Part shown: one piece after another, positions 52,270-60,966 of the stretch
How the letters are laid out: every line of letters starts with the position of its first letter
How positions within the stretch are numbered: the first letter of the stretch is position 1
Origin: CAYVQE01 sp964454005
Lineage (GTDB): Bacteria > Myxococcota > B64-G9
Length of the DNA: 64,000 bases
Assembly: GCA_964454005.1 (NCBI GenBank)
Contig: CAYVQE010000001.1
Location: 1 to 64,000 of the forward strand
Direction of reading: 5' to 3'
Made by a program: the position numbers and the translations under genes
Notes under the pieces: model-generated
What the model was told of the DNA's origin: nothing
What the model saw: only the letters and a program-made list of their open reading frames with translations
Databases searched by the model: none

Positions 52270-53025
52270 TCAGCGATTCGCGGTTCTCGGGGGGCGGCCC
52301 AGGGGATGGCCGGTGGCGGCCAGGGCCTTGCGGGTCAGCGCGGCCAGGCCCAGGCGCTCCAGTTGCCCGGGGCGGCTGATCCAGCGGGCGGCGGTGTAGG
52401 CGTCCAGCCGCAGCGGACCGGGTTGCAGCTCGACCGCGTGCACGCGCACCCGCAGCCGGCGGTGGGTGAGCAGGTGCTCGAATGCAGCCAGCCGCGGGCC
52501 GACCGCGACCGCGCGACCCAGATCGCGCGCCAGCGACCGCGCCAGCGCGTGCGCATCGCCGTTGCCGCGGCCGCTGCGCGGGTGCAGCGGCAGGCTCCAC
52601 AGACCGCCGAACAGGCCTGGGGCCGGATTCTGCACCAGCAGCAGCCCGGCCGGCCGCTGGATCAGTGCCAGGCGCAGGGTCACCGTCCGCGGCGGACGAC
52701 GGCGGCGTGGCGGCGGGCGTTCGAGCTGGGTACCGCCGCGGCAGGCGTGGCACAGCCGGCCCAGCGGACACATCGCGCAGGCCGGCGACCGGGGCGTGCA
52801 AACCAGGGCGCCCAGCTCCATCAGCGCCTCGTTGAAGTCGCCCGGGCGATCAGGCGGAACCAACCGCCCGGCCAGCTGCCAGAGCCGCTCGCGCACCGCC
52901 GGCCGTTGCGGATCGGCGGCGATGTCGAACAGTCGCGCCAGCACCCGCTTGACGTTGCCGTCCACCGCCGGCTCCGCCCGGCCGAAGGCGATCGAGGCGA
53001 TGGCGTCGGCCGGCCCTGGATCAAG
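52270..53025 (-). pseudogene. mutY: Truncated A/G-specific adenine glycosylase (MutY), N-terminal catalytic part missing
   Basis: About 250 codons of MutY, from ADAIASIAFGRAEPAVDGNV (with the catalytic Asp) through the iron-sulphur ligands CTPRSPACAMCPLGRLC to a complete C-terminal NUDIX-like domain (LIQRPAGLLLVQNP ... GLFGGLWSLPLHP). Upstream, where about 120 residues with the catalytic Glu, the helix-hairpin-helix and the start should be, the sequence turns abruptly into unrelated DNA and then surE. The frame is still open, so this looks like a recent deletion or replacement rather than slow decay. MutY removes adenine opposite 8-oxoguanine; this copy cannot. Confidence 0.75.
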
Positions 53026-53148
53026 CACAACGCTGCATTCAGGCTCTCCCAGCCGCCTTTGGGGCGGTACTGAATCCCATGCCGGTCGGACCAGGGTCTG
53101 CGGCATCATCTGTTGACATCCCGCTGGGGCGAGGCTAGGGTGCTGCGC

Positions 53149-53913
53149 ATGCCATTGATTCTGCTGACCAATGACGATGGTTACGACGCACCCGGGCTGC
53201 AGTTGCTGGCCGATGCGGTGGTTGATCTGGGCCAGGTCTGGGTGATCGCACCCCACATCGAACGCTCGGCCTGCGGCCGCTCGGTGACTCTGGATCGACC
53301 GTTGCGGGTCGATCGACGCGGCGAGAACCGGCTGGTGGTCGACGGCACACCGGCGGATTGCGTGCTGCTGAGTATGCGCAAGCTGCTGCCGGCCGTGCCC
53401 GAGCTGGTGATCTCCGGCATCAACCGCGGCTACAACCTGGGCGAGGATCTGGACTACTCGGGCACCGTGGCCGGCGCTGCCGAGGGCGCGCTGCAAGGCG
53501 CCGGCGCGTCGCTGGCCGTCAGCGTCGGCGCCGACAGTCCGCCAGCGGTCTTCGAACGGGCGGCCGCGATAGCCCGCGGCCTGGCGCTGATGCTGCTCGA
53601 TCAGCGGCTGCCGCAGGGGTGCTACCTGAACGTCAACCTGCCGGCCGACGCCACCGACCGCGTGCGCTGGACCCGCCAGGGCAACCCGCTGGCGCCGGGC
53701 ACGGTCGTGTACGAGCGCGATCCGCGCGGCAAACCCTACTACTGGATCGCCAACCGGCCGGACGAGGACGATCCGCCGCCCGACACCGATCGCGGCGCGG
53801 TGGCCCGGGGCATCATCTCCATCACGCCCATGACACTGGATCGCACCTTTCGCGCTCCCTGGAACGCGCCCGATCTGGGCCGCACCGGGCTGCGGCTAGA
53901 GCCCCCCGAATGA
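53149..53913 (+). CDS. surE: 5'-nucleotidase SurE
   Basis: 254 residues from ATG 53149 (GTG 53140 possible). Metal site in ILLTNDDGYDAPGLQLL, then APHIERSACGRSVTL, VDGTPADCVLLSM and ISGINRGYNLGEDLDYSGTV are SurE signatures; the C-terminal dimer arm follows. A cytosolic phosphatase acting on nucleoside monophosphates, traditionally linked with pcm in repair and stationary phase. Stop overlaps the pcm start (ATGA). Confidence 0.95.
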   Translation: MPLILLTNDDGYDAPGLQLLADAVVDLGQVWVIAPHIERSACGRSVTLDRPLRVDRRGENRLVVDGTPADCVLLSMRKLLPAVPELVISGINRGYNLGEDLDYSGTVAGAAEGALQGAGASLAVSVGADSPPAVFERAAAIARGLALMLLDQRLPQGCYLNVNLPADATDRVRWTRQGNPLAPGTVVYERDPRGKPYYWIANRPDEDDPPPDTDRGAVARGIISITPMTLDRTFRAPWNAPDLGRTGLRLEPPE

Positions 53914-54566
53914 GCCCGGCGGACGATTCGGCCCAGCAGCGCGCCCTGATGGTGGCGCGGCAGCTCGAGGCGCGGGGCATCCGCGATCCGCGGGTGCTGG
54001 CGGCCATGCGCAGGGTGCCGCGCCATCGCTTCGTGCCCGATCGCTTGCTGGACGCGGCCTACGACGACGGGCCGCTGCCGATCGGCGAGGGCCAGACCAT
54101 CTCCCAGCCTTACATGGTGGCCATGATGAGCGAGGCGCTCCGCCTGCGCGGCGACGAGCGGGTGCTCGAGGTGGGCACCGGGTCGGGCTACCAGGCCGCG
54201 GTGCTGGCCGAGCTGGCCGCCGAGGTGGTCAGCGTCGAGCGCCACCGCGAGCTGGCCGCGCCGGCGGCCGAGCTGCTCGCCGAGTTGGGCTACGACAACG
54301 CGGCCGTCGAGATCGGTGACGGCACCCTGGGCTGGCCGCCGGCGGCGCCCTACGGCGGTATCCTGGTCACCGCCGGGGCCCCGGCCGTGCCAGATGCGCT
54401 GCGCCGGCAGCTGGTCATCGGCGGCCGGCTGGTGATCCCGATCGGCGACCGGCTGAGCCAGGCGATCGAGATCCATCGGCGCACCGGCGACGACGCCTGG
54501 CAGGTCGAGCGCAGCACGGCCTGCCGTTTCGTGCGCCTGATCGGCGAGCAGGGCTGGCCGCCCTGA
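53910..54566 (+). CDS. pcm: Protein-L-isoaspartate O-methyltransferase
   Basis: 218 residues. AMRRVPRHRFVPDRLLDAAY, GEGQTISQPYMVAMMSEALR and the SAM loop VLEVGTGSGYQAAVLAEL identify Pcm; the C-terminus ends CRFVRLIGEQGW. Methylates isoaspartyl residues so that damaged proteins can be repaired. Coupled to surE, a common bacterial pair. Confidence 0.95.
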   Translation: MSPADDSAQQRALMVARQLEARGIRDPRVLAAMRRVPRHRFVPDRLLDAAYDDGPLPIGEGQTISQPYMVAMMSEALRLRGDERVLEVGTGSGYQAAVLAELAAEVVSVERHRELAAPAAELLAELGYDNAAVEIGDGTLGWPPAAPYGGILVTAGAPAVPDALRRQLVIGGRLVIPIGDRLSQAIEIHRRTGDDAWQVERSTACRFVRLIGEQGWPP

Positions 54567-54576
54567 GGAGCGACGC

Positions 54577-55521
54577 GTGAGCATCCTGTTGACGCTGGTA
54601 CAAGGCGCCCTGGTGGGCATCGCCAACATCATTCCCGGGGTCAGCGGCGGCACCTTCGCCCTGGTACTGGGCATCTACGAGCGGCTGCTGGCCGCCATCG
54701 GCGCCTTCGGTCTGGGCACCCTGCGGGCGACCAGCCGCCTGTTCGCGGCGCCGGGCAGCCCCGAGCGCCGGGGGGCCTTCGCCCGCGAGATGAAGCGGAT
54801 CGATCTGCTCTGGCTGGCCCTGCTGGCGGTGGGCGCGGCGGTGGCCATCCTGGCCTCGTCGCGTCTGATCGCCTGGCTGCTCGAAGACCAGCGCGCGCCC
54901 ACGCTGGCCTTTTTCGTCGGCCTGATCATTCCATCGATCGCCGTTCCCTGGCGCCTGCTGGAGCGGCGCAGCTGGCCGGAGGCACTGGCCTGCCTGGCCG
55001 GGCTGTCCGTGCTGGTGGGCCTGACCCTGCTACCGGCGTCGACCGTGGTCGGGGGTCCTGGCTGGCTGGGCCTGTTCCTCGGCGGGATGCTGGCCATCTC
55101 GGCCATGATCCTGCCCGGGGTGTCGGGCTCGTTCATGCTGATGATCCTCGGCCAGTACAAGACCGTGCTCGACGCCATCAACGGCTTCGATCTGGCCCGG
55201 TTGGGGGTGTTCGCCCTGGGCTGTGTGGCCGGGCTGCTGGCCTTCGTGCGGCTGCTCAACTGGCTACTGCGGCGCTTCCATTCGGTGACCATCGCCTTTC
55301 TGATCGGGCTGATCCTGGGCTCGCTGTGGGTGCTGTGGCCTTTCAAGCAGGTGGCGGCCGATGGCAAGATCATCACCGGCAGCAACATCTGGCCCCAGGC
55401 CTTGACCGCCGAGGTGGGCTGGGCGCTGGGTGCCCTGGTGCTGGGGCTGGTCAGCTCGGCCGGGGTGATGTGGCTTGGCCGGCAGCGGCGCGGTGCGCCG
55501 GAGGTGGCTGACGGGTCATGA
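54577..55521 (+). CDS. DUF368 membrane protein
   Basis: 314 residues, GTG start 10 bp after pcm. About eight membrane helices. The family signature GIANIIPGVSGGTFALVLGI near the start and its internal repeat SAMILPGVSGSFMLMILGQY are both present. DUF368 proteins are thought to carry undecaprenyl-phosphate or similar lipids back across the inner membrane (members such as PopT have been so described); here this is by family only. Overlaps the next gene by 4 bp (ATGA). Confidence 0.92.
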   Translation: MSILLTLVQGALVGIANIIPGVSGGTFALVLGIYERLLAAIGAFGLGTLRATSRLFAAPGSPERRGAFAREMKRIDLLWLALLAVGAAVAILASSRLIAWLLEDQRAPTLAFFVGLIIPSIAVPWRLLERRSWPEALACLAGLSVLVGLTLLPASTVVGGPGWLGLFLGGMLAISAMILPGVSGSFMLMILGQYKTVLDAINGFDLARLGVFALGCVAGLLAFVRLLNWLLRRFHSVTIAFLIGLILGSLWVLWPFKQVAADGKIITGSNIWPQALTAEVGWALGALVLGLVSSAGVMWLGRQRRGAPEVADGS

Positions 55522-56225
55522 AGCGGACCGCCGCCAGACTCGGGCTGCTGATGCTGGCCGGGGGGCTGGCCGCCGCCTGCGCGCCGGCGCCGCCTGCCTG
55601 GCTGAAGCCGGTGCCCGACGCCGAAGCGGTGGGGGTGTTCCACACGGTGGCCGCCGGCCAGACCCTGGGCGAGATCTGCCGGCTCTACGAGGCCGACCTG
55701 CAGGAGGTGGCCGAGGTGAACGGGATCGTCGATCCGGATCGCATCGCGGTCGGCCAGCGGATCTTCATCCCCGACGCCGAGCCGTTGCCGGACTCGGCCG
55801 CGGGCGGGCCGAAGAGCCCACCCGGCGAGCAGAAGGTGGAGCGCTACCAGGGCCGCTTCATCTGGCCGGTCGACGGCGTGCTGACGTCGAAGTACGGCAT
55901 CCGCCACGGCCGCCGCCACGACGGCATCGACATCGGAGCGCCGATCGGTACCCCAATCCGGGCCGCGGCCGACGGCAAGGTGCTCTACGTCGGCCGGCAG
56001 AGCGGCTACGGCAAGATCGTGATCCTGCGCCACGCCGAGCGGATGATCACCGTCTATGCCCACAACAACGAGAATCTGGTCGACAGCGGCCAGTCGGTGC
56101 GCCAGGGCCAAGCCATCGCCCGGGTCGGCCAGACCGGCCGGGCCACCGGCCCGCATCTGCACTTCGAGATCCGCAAGGCCACCAAGCCACGAAATCCATT
56201 GTTTTTTCTACCGAGACCGGACTGA
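55518..56225 (+). CDS. LysM/M23 lipoprotein, NlpD/EnvC-type
   Basis: 235 residues. Lipobox LMLAGGLAAAC, a LysM domain (VAAGQTLGEICRLYEADLQE ... DRIAVGQRIFIPDAEP), a Pro/Gly linker, and an M23 domain with GRRHDGIDIGAPIGTPIRA and GPHLHFEIRK. The HxH motif and the His-Asp of HDGIDIG are present, so it may be catalytic, though NlpD relatives act by activating amidases. Outer-membrane-anchored and periplasmic; wall remodelling during division. Gene order surE-pcm-...-nlpD is conserved in many proteobacteria. Confidence 0.9.
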   Translation: MKRTAARLGLLMLAGGLAAACAPAPPAWLKPVPDAEAVGVFHTVAAGQTLGEICRLYEADLQEVAEVNGIVDPDRIAVGQRIFIPDAEPLPDSAAGGPKSPPGEQKVERYQGRFIWPVDGVLTSKYGIRHGRRHDGIDIGAPIGTPIRAAADGKVLYVGRQSGYGKIVILRHAERMITVYAHNNENLVDSGQSVRQGQAIARVGQTGRATGPHLHFEIRKATKPRNPLFFLPRPD

Positions 56226-56248
56226 GCACCGGAGATGGAGAGCCCGCC

Positions 56249-56773
56249 ATGCACGAGCTGGAACGCCACATTCGCGACATTCCCGACTTCCCCAAGCCCG
56301 GGATCGTGTTCAAGGACATCACCCCCTTGCTGCGCGATGCCCAGGGCTTCAAGCGGGCGCTGGATCTGATGCAGGCCACGGTGGCTGCCTGGAAGCCCGA
56401 TCTGCTGCTGGGCATCGAGAGCCGGGGCTTCATCTTCGGCGCCGCGCTGGCCTACAACATGGGGCTGGGCATGCTGATCGCCCGCAAGCCGGGCAAGCTG
56501 CCCTACGAATGCGACAAGATCTCCTACGACCTGGAGTACGGCTCGGCCGTCCTGGAACTGCACAAGGAGTCGATCCAGCCCGGGCAGCGGGTGGCCGTGA
56601 TCGACGATCTGCTGGCCACCGGCGGCACCGCAGCCGCCTGCGCCCGGCTGATCGAGGGCCAGCAGGGAGTGGTGGCCGGCCACGCCTTCGTGGTCGAGCT
56701 GGCCTTCTTGAAGGGCCGCGACAAGCTGGCGCCGGCGCCGGTCTCGTCGCTGCTGGTATACGAGCAGGAGTGA
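56249..56773 (+). CDS. apt: Adenine phosphoribosyltransferase
   Basis: 174 residues from ATG 56249. LERHIRDIPDFPKPGIVFKD and ITPLLRDAQGFKRAL start it, GIESRGFIFGAALAYNMGLG and the PRPP loop VAVIDDLLATGGTAAAC complete it. Salvages adenine to AMP with PRPP. Complete and typical. Confidence 0.96.
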   Translation: MHELERHIRDIPDFPKPGIVFKDITPLLRDAQGFKRALDLMQATVAAWKPDLLLGIESRGFIFGAALAYNMGLGMLIARKPGKLPYECDKISYDLEYGSAVLELHKESIQPGQRVAVIDDLLATGGTAAACARLIEGQQGVVAGHAFVVELAFLKGRDKLAPAPVSSLLVYEQE

Positions 56774-56902
56774 TCCGGCCCACTTTTCTTTTTCAAGCGC
56801 AGCGGCGGGTGGTGTCGAACGGTCGGAGGGAGCGAGCCGTGGGCACCGACCGAGCCGAATGCAAACCGCGGTGGCCGATCGTCGAATCGGCCGGGGTGGG
56901 CC

Positions 56903-57409
56903 TTGGCGACTGGATCGACGCAGGAGTTCGAGAAGCTCTACACCCGGTACGCGCACCTGGTGTACCGGCGGTGCCTGATCCTGCTCGGCGATGCGGCCGA
57001 CGCCGAGGACGCCATGCAGGAGGTCTTCGTCAAGGCCTTCCGCTCGCTGGATCGTTTCCGCGGCGAGGCCGCTCCGTCGAGCTGGCTGTATCGCATCTCG
57101 ACCAACCACTGCCTAAACCTGCTGCGTTCGCGCCGGCGTCGCCGGCGGCGGCTGGAACGGCAGGCGGCCGAGGCCGGCCTGCTCGAGCGGGTGGATGCCG
57201 ACAAGCTCGAGGCGGCCGCTGCGGTGCGCGAGCTGCTGCCGCGCTTCGACCGGCGCACCCAGCGCATGGCCGTATACTACTTCGTCGACGGCATGAGCCA
57301 GCAGGAGGTGGCCGAGCAGGTCGCTGCCAGCGTCCCGACTGTACGCAAATACCTGAAAAAATTCATCCGAGTGGCCAATCGGCGGGCCGGGGCGGGAGGT
57401 GATCGATGA
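56903..57409 (+). CDS. ECF-type RNA polymerase sigma factor
   Basis: 168 residues, TTG start, weak ribosome-binding site. Region 2: FEKLYTRYAHLVYRRCLILL then DAEDAMQEVFVKAFRSLDRF and GEAAPSSWLYRISTNHCLNLL; an Arg-rich linker (SRRRRRRRLERQ); region 4 GMSQQEVAEQVAASVPTVRK. Directs RNA polymerase to a small regulon, presumably including its own operon. The stop overlaps the start of the anti-sigma gene (ATGA), a strong sign of a sigma/anti-sigma pair. Confidence 0.9.
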   Translation: MATGSTQEFEKLYTRYAHLVYRRCLILLGDAADAEDAMQEVFVKAFRSLDRFRGEAAPSSWLYRISTNHCLNLLRSRRRRRRRLERQAAEAGLLERVDADKLEAAAAVRELLPRFDRRTQRMAVYYFVDGMSQQEVAEQVAASVPTVRKYLKKFIRVANRRAGAGGDR

Positions 57410-58203
57410 GGCCGATCCTCGAGCTGCGGCCCGAAGACGAGCACCCCTCGGAGCACGCCCTGGTCCGACACCGCACCGGCGAGGGCGAGCCGGCCGAACG
57501 GCAGCGGATCGAGGCCCACCTGGCCGATTGCCCAAGCTGCCGCCGCAGCCTGCAGCAGCTGGCCGATTTCGAGCGAGCCTTCGCCGAGCGGCACCAGCGG
57601 CAGGGCTTTCTGGCCGCGGTGCAGCTGGCCGCCGAGCAGCCCGGACCGGGCTGGCGGCGCTGGTTGCAGCCGGTGGCCTGGAGCGCAGCCGCGGCCGCGC
57701 TGCTGGTGGTGCTGGGCCTGGTGTTCTGGCCCGGGCCGGGTCGCCGGCAGCCGGAGCCGACCGAGCGCATCAAGGGCGCCGGGCTGGAGCTGGACTACCT
57801 GGTGGCCGGGGAGCAACAGCTGGTGGCGGCTGGCCCCGAGCGGGTGCTGCACCCGGGCGATCGCATTCAGTTCCGCCTGAGCGCGCCGCGCGGGGGCTAC
57901 CTGCACCTGGTCGGGGTGGATGCGGCCGGACAGGTCAGCGTCTACTACCCGCGGCCCGGGGGACCACACCCGGTCTATCCCGGCGGTGCGGCCCGGCCGG
58001 TTCCGGGCAGCGTGATCCTGGACGAGACCCTGGGAGTCGAGCGGGTCTTCGCCCTGATCTGCGACCGGCCGCTGGGCCGGGCCGAGCTGGCCCGGCGGAT
58101 GCGATCGGCGGCCGCTGACCCGCGCCGCTGGATCGCCGAGCCGCGGCTGCCGCTGGATTGCCGCCAGGCCAGCATCCGGCTGCATAAGGAGGCGCGGCCG
58201 TGA
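57406..58203 (+). CDS. Zinc-finger anti-sigma factor with extracytoplasmic DUF4384 domain
   Basis: 265 residues. Cytoplasmic part with the ZAS zinc motif HLADCPSCRRSL (H-x3-C-x2-C, about residue 42), membrane helix VAWSAAAAALLVVLGLVFWP (about 90-110), and an outside domain whose strands (RVLHPGDRIQFRLSAPRGGY, LHLVGVDAAGQVSVYYPRP) match DUF4384, often found beside caspase-like peptidases. It should hold the sigma factor until an envelope signal releases it. Overlaps sigma (ATGA) and the caspase gene (GTGA). Confidence 0.85.
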   Translation: MRPILELRPEDEHPSEHALVRHRTGEGEPAERQRIEAHLADCPSCRRSLQQLADFERAFAERHQRQGFLAAVQLAAEQPGPGWRRWLQPVAWSAAAAALLVVLGLVFWPGPGRRQPEPTERIKGAGLELDYLVAGEQQLVAAGPERVLHPGDRIQFRLSAPRGGYLHLVGVDAAGQVSVYYPRPGGPHPVYPGGAARPVPGSVILDETLGVERVFALICDRPLGRAELARRMRSAAADPRRWIAEPRLPLDCRQASIRLHKEARP

Positions 58204-59804
58204 CCCGCCTGGCGGCAGGCCTGCTGATCGCCTGGGCCTGGTGGGCGGCGGCGGCAGCCGGGCCGCCGGCCGACGAGCTGTTGCCCTTCGCCCTGGTGGT
58301 CGGCCACAACGACGGCGGCGAGGGCATGGTCCGGTTGCGCTATGCCCACCGCGACGCGGCCAAGCTGCGCGACGTGTTTCTGGAACTCGGGCGGCTTGCG
58401 CCCGAGCGGGTCTGGACCGAACTCGATCCGGACGCCGAACGGTTGCGCCGGGCCATGGCCGAGCTGGATGCAGCCGTGGCCCGGGCTCGGGCCAGCGGGC
58501 GCCAGGTGCTGCTGGTGTTCTACTACTCGGGCCATGCAAAGGATGGCCATCTTCGTCTAGGAGATAGCAGAGTTGGGCTACATGAGCTGAAGCAGTGGTT
58601 GAACGATTCACCGGCTCATGTGCGCCTGGCGCTGCTGGACTCTTGCCAGAGCGGCGAGCTGACCCGGCTCAAAGGCGGGCGGTTGGCCCCCGGCCTGGTG
58701 GAGATGGAGTCGACCCGCGGTCACATCATCGTCACCTCGTCGGCCGCCACCGAGGCCTCGCAGGAGTCGGATGAAATCGGTGGCTCGTTCTTTACCCATT
58801 ACCTGGTCTCGGGGCTGCGCGGTGACGCCGACGAGTCGGGTGACGGCAGCGTTTCGCTGCGCGAGGTCTACCAGTACGCCTACAACCGCACCGTCCATCG
58901 CACCGCTTCGACCCGCGGCGGGACCCAGCATCCCACCTACGGCTACCGGCTGTCGGGCCGCGGCGAGATTCCGCTGACCCGCAACGGTTCGCTGGACAGC
59001 GGCCTGCGCTTTGCGGCCGGGCTGGCCGGCAACTACCTGATCTACGACCTGGACGCCGAGCGCATCGCCGCCGAGCTGAACAAGCGGGCCGGCCGGGAGC
59101 GCCTGATCGCCCTGGCTCCGGGGCGCTATGCCATCAAGAAGCGCCGCCGGCACGACCTGCTGCTGGGCCAGGTGGAGGTGGCCGCCGGCGGGGCGGTGGT
59201 GGTGGACGACGCGGCGCTGGAGCCGACCGCCTTCGAGGACGACACCACCAAGGGTCTGGTGGCCATCGCGGCCGCACCATGGCAGATCGGCTACTCGCTG
59301 CGGCTGGGTGCCGAGGCCTTCTTCGACGCGCCCACCCGCCGCGACCTGTTCTACACCGCCGGCCAGATCGGCTTCCAACTGGCCTTCCACGATCTGCTGG
59401 CACGCGATCTGGTGCTGACCTTCGACCTGCTGCTGGCCGCGGGCGAGGACGAGACCCGGGTGGTGCTCGATACCGGCGTGGAGCAGACGGTGGAGGCGGA
59501 TTTTCTGCGATTTCAGCTCGGCGCCGGCCTGTACTACCAGGTCGACTGGTCCTGGTTCGGGCTCTACGGCGGCCCGCGGCTGGTGCTGCTGATCGCCAGC
59601 CGCGACTTCGGCCCGCCGCTGCAACACTACGAGTCCCAGAGCTTCGGCAGCCTGAGCCCGGGGGTGGCCGCCGGGTTGGTGTTCCACATCGGCTCCTGGG
59701 ACCTGCTGCTGGAAGGGCGGGTCAACTACCTCTACTACAACGTCGACGGCGATGCCTCGCTGGGTTACGGCGGCGGCTACCTCGGCGTGGCCTACCGGCA
59801 CTGA
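58200..59804 (+). CDS. Exported caspase-like (C14) protein with C-terminal beta-barrel-like region
   Basis: 534 residues, GTG start coupled to the anti-sigma gene. Signal peptide LAAGLLIAWAWWAAAAAG. Residues about 28-260 are a caspase/metacaspase p20-like domain: ALVVGHNDGGEGMVRLRYAH, catalytic His in VFYYSGHAKDGHL and catalytic Cys in LALLDSCQSGELTRLKG. After a linker, residues about 365-534 run as amphipathic strands (IGYSLRLGAEAFFDAPTRRD ... YGGGYLGVAYRH) like an outer-membrane barrel. So the protease would face the periplasm. Activation by cleavage and the target are unknown. Codons around 58550-58620 are less GC-rich than the rest. Confidence 0.85.
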   Translation: MTRLAAGLLIAWAWWAAAAAGPPADELLPFALVVGHNDGGEGMVRLRYAHRDAAKLRDVFLELGRLAPERVWTELDPDAERLRRAMAELDAAVARARASGRQVLLVFYYSGHAKDGHLRLGDSRVGLHELKQWLNDSPAHVRLALLDSCQSGELTRLKGGRLAPGLVEMESTRGHIIVTSSAATEASQESDEIGGSFFTHYLVSGLRGDADESGDGSVSLREVYQYAYNRTVHRTASTRGGTQHPTYGYRLSGRGEIPLTRNGSLDSGLRFAAGLAGNYLIYDLDAERIAAELNKRAGRERLIALAPGRYAIKKRRRHDLLLGQVEVAAGGAVVVDDAALEPTAFEDDTTKGLVAIAAAPWQIGYSLRLGAEAFFDAPTRRDLFYTAGQIGFQLAFHDLLARDLVLTFDLLLAAGEDETRVVLDTGVEQTVEADFLRFQLGAGLYYQVDWSWFGLYGGPRLVLLIASRDFGPPLQHYESQSFGSLSPGVAAGLVFHIGSWDLLLEGRVNYLYYNVDGDASLGYGGGYLGVAYRH

Positions 59805-59819
59805 GCGCGGGAGGCGAGC

Positions 59820-60869
59820 ATGCTCGAAAAAGCTGAGATGCTTTCGTTGGTTGTGCTGCTGTCGGGCCTGCTGCCGGCCGGCTGCGGCGACTACTCCAAC
59901 CCGCAGCTGCAACAGGACCTGGAGTTTTTGAGCGCCATCCCGGCCAAGCGCTACTTGGAGCTGCGGGTGGCCGACACCCAGCCCCGCCAGCTGGACGATC
60001 AGCAGGCGGGGCTGAGCCGCCGCCGCGACGCGGTGCTGGGCGAGCCGGCCACCTACTTCGTGGCCTCGCGGCTGGTCACCGGCGACATCAACCGGGGCGT
60101 GCTGGGCTTTCTGGAACTGGTCGACCGCATCACCCACCTGGTGCCGCCCACCCTGCGCCAGCCGACCCGGCGGGTCTGGGGGCCCTGGCCGTCGGAGGAC
60201 GATCCGGGCGTGGACATGCGCTTCGTGATGGAGAAGGGCCAGCCGGGCGAGTTCTTCTTCGACTTCCAGCTGCGGCCCGTAGTGCTGGCCGAAAGCAGCG
60301 GCTTCGACGAGAACTGGACCAGCTGCATCGCCGGCCGGGTCGAGCCCCGCGGCGCCTTCAGGCGCGGCGTCGGCGAGATGAGCATCCGGCTGGCCGACTG
60401 CGCCGCAGTGACCGGCAGCGGCGAGGGCGGCTCGGCCGCGGTGGAATTCGACACCGCCCCGGACGCCGCCAACCCGGACGGCAAGACCGCCCTGACCATC
60501 GATTTCGAGGGCTTTCTGACCCGTGAGATGATCGCCGACGGCCAACAGTCCCTCGACGCTGATTACGCCTTCTTCGAAACCGGCGACCGCTCCGGCGCCT
60601 TCGACTTCACCAGCCTGGACGACGTGCACGAGGGCGAGCCCGGCCGGCAAGCCCGCGAGCGATGGGACTGGCGGGTGCGCTGGGCCGCCGACGGCTGCGG
60701 CCGGGCCGACGTGCGCTTGAGCGGCGGCGACCTGGGCCAGATCGAGGTGCTGCTCAGCGAGTGCTGGGATGCCGATCACGGCCGTGTCTATTACGGCGAC
60801 AACGCCTCGCTGGCAGAAACCGAGGGCGATCCGGCCGAATGCTGCCTGCCGCCGACGCCCTTCGACTGA
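59820..60869 (+). CDS. Lipoprotein, paralogue of the next gene
   Basis: 349 residues; GGGAGGCG before ATG. Lipobox LLSGLLPAGC. The C-terminal part contains GRADVRLSGGDLGQIEVLL then SECWDADHGRVYYGDN, which recurs in the neighbouring protein (RVSGGDLGAGSASLTECWDR). Otherwise a beta-rich, acidic domain of unknown family. 15 bp after the caspase gene, so likely the same operon. Confidence 0.72.
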   Translation: MLEKAEMLSLVVLLSGLLPAGCGDYSNPQLQQDLEFLSAIPAKRYLELRVADTQPRQLDDQQAGLSRRRDAVLGEPATYFVASRLVTGDINRGVLGFLELVDRITHLVPPTLRQPTRRVWGPWPSEDDPGVDMRFVMEKGQPGEFFFDFQLRPVVLAESSGFDENWTSCIAGRVEPRGAFRRGVGEMSIRLADCAAVTGSGEGGSAAVEFDTAPDAANPDGKTALTIDFEGFLTREMIADGQQSLDADYAFFETGDRSGAFDFTSLDDVHEGEPGRQARERWDWRVRWAADGCGRADVRLSGGDLGQIEVLLSECWDADHGRVYYGDNASLAETEGDPAECCLPPTPFD

Positions 60870-60966
60870 GCCGCCGGTTTTTTTTCCATTGCCCGTCAGC
60901 TCGGGTGTCCAAGGGGTGGGACATCGAAAACGATGGGCGCCGAGCGCCCCAGGGAGGAGACCGACC

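Noticed and set aside
53026..53148. Insertion-sequence remnant replacing the mutY N-terminus
   Set aside because: The 120 bp show no terminal inverted repeat, target duplication or transposase motif; a simple deletion is enough.
60870..60966. Intrinsic terminator at the T-rich run after the first lipoprotein gene
   Set aside because: Eight T follow GCCGCCGG but no matching stem lies upstream.
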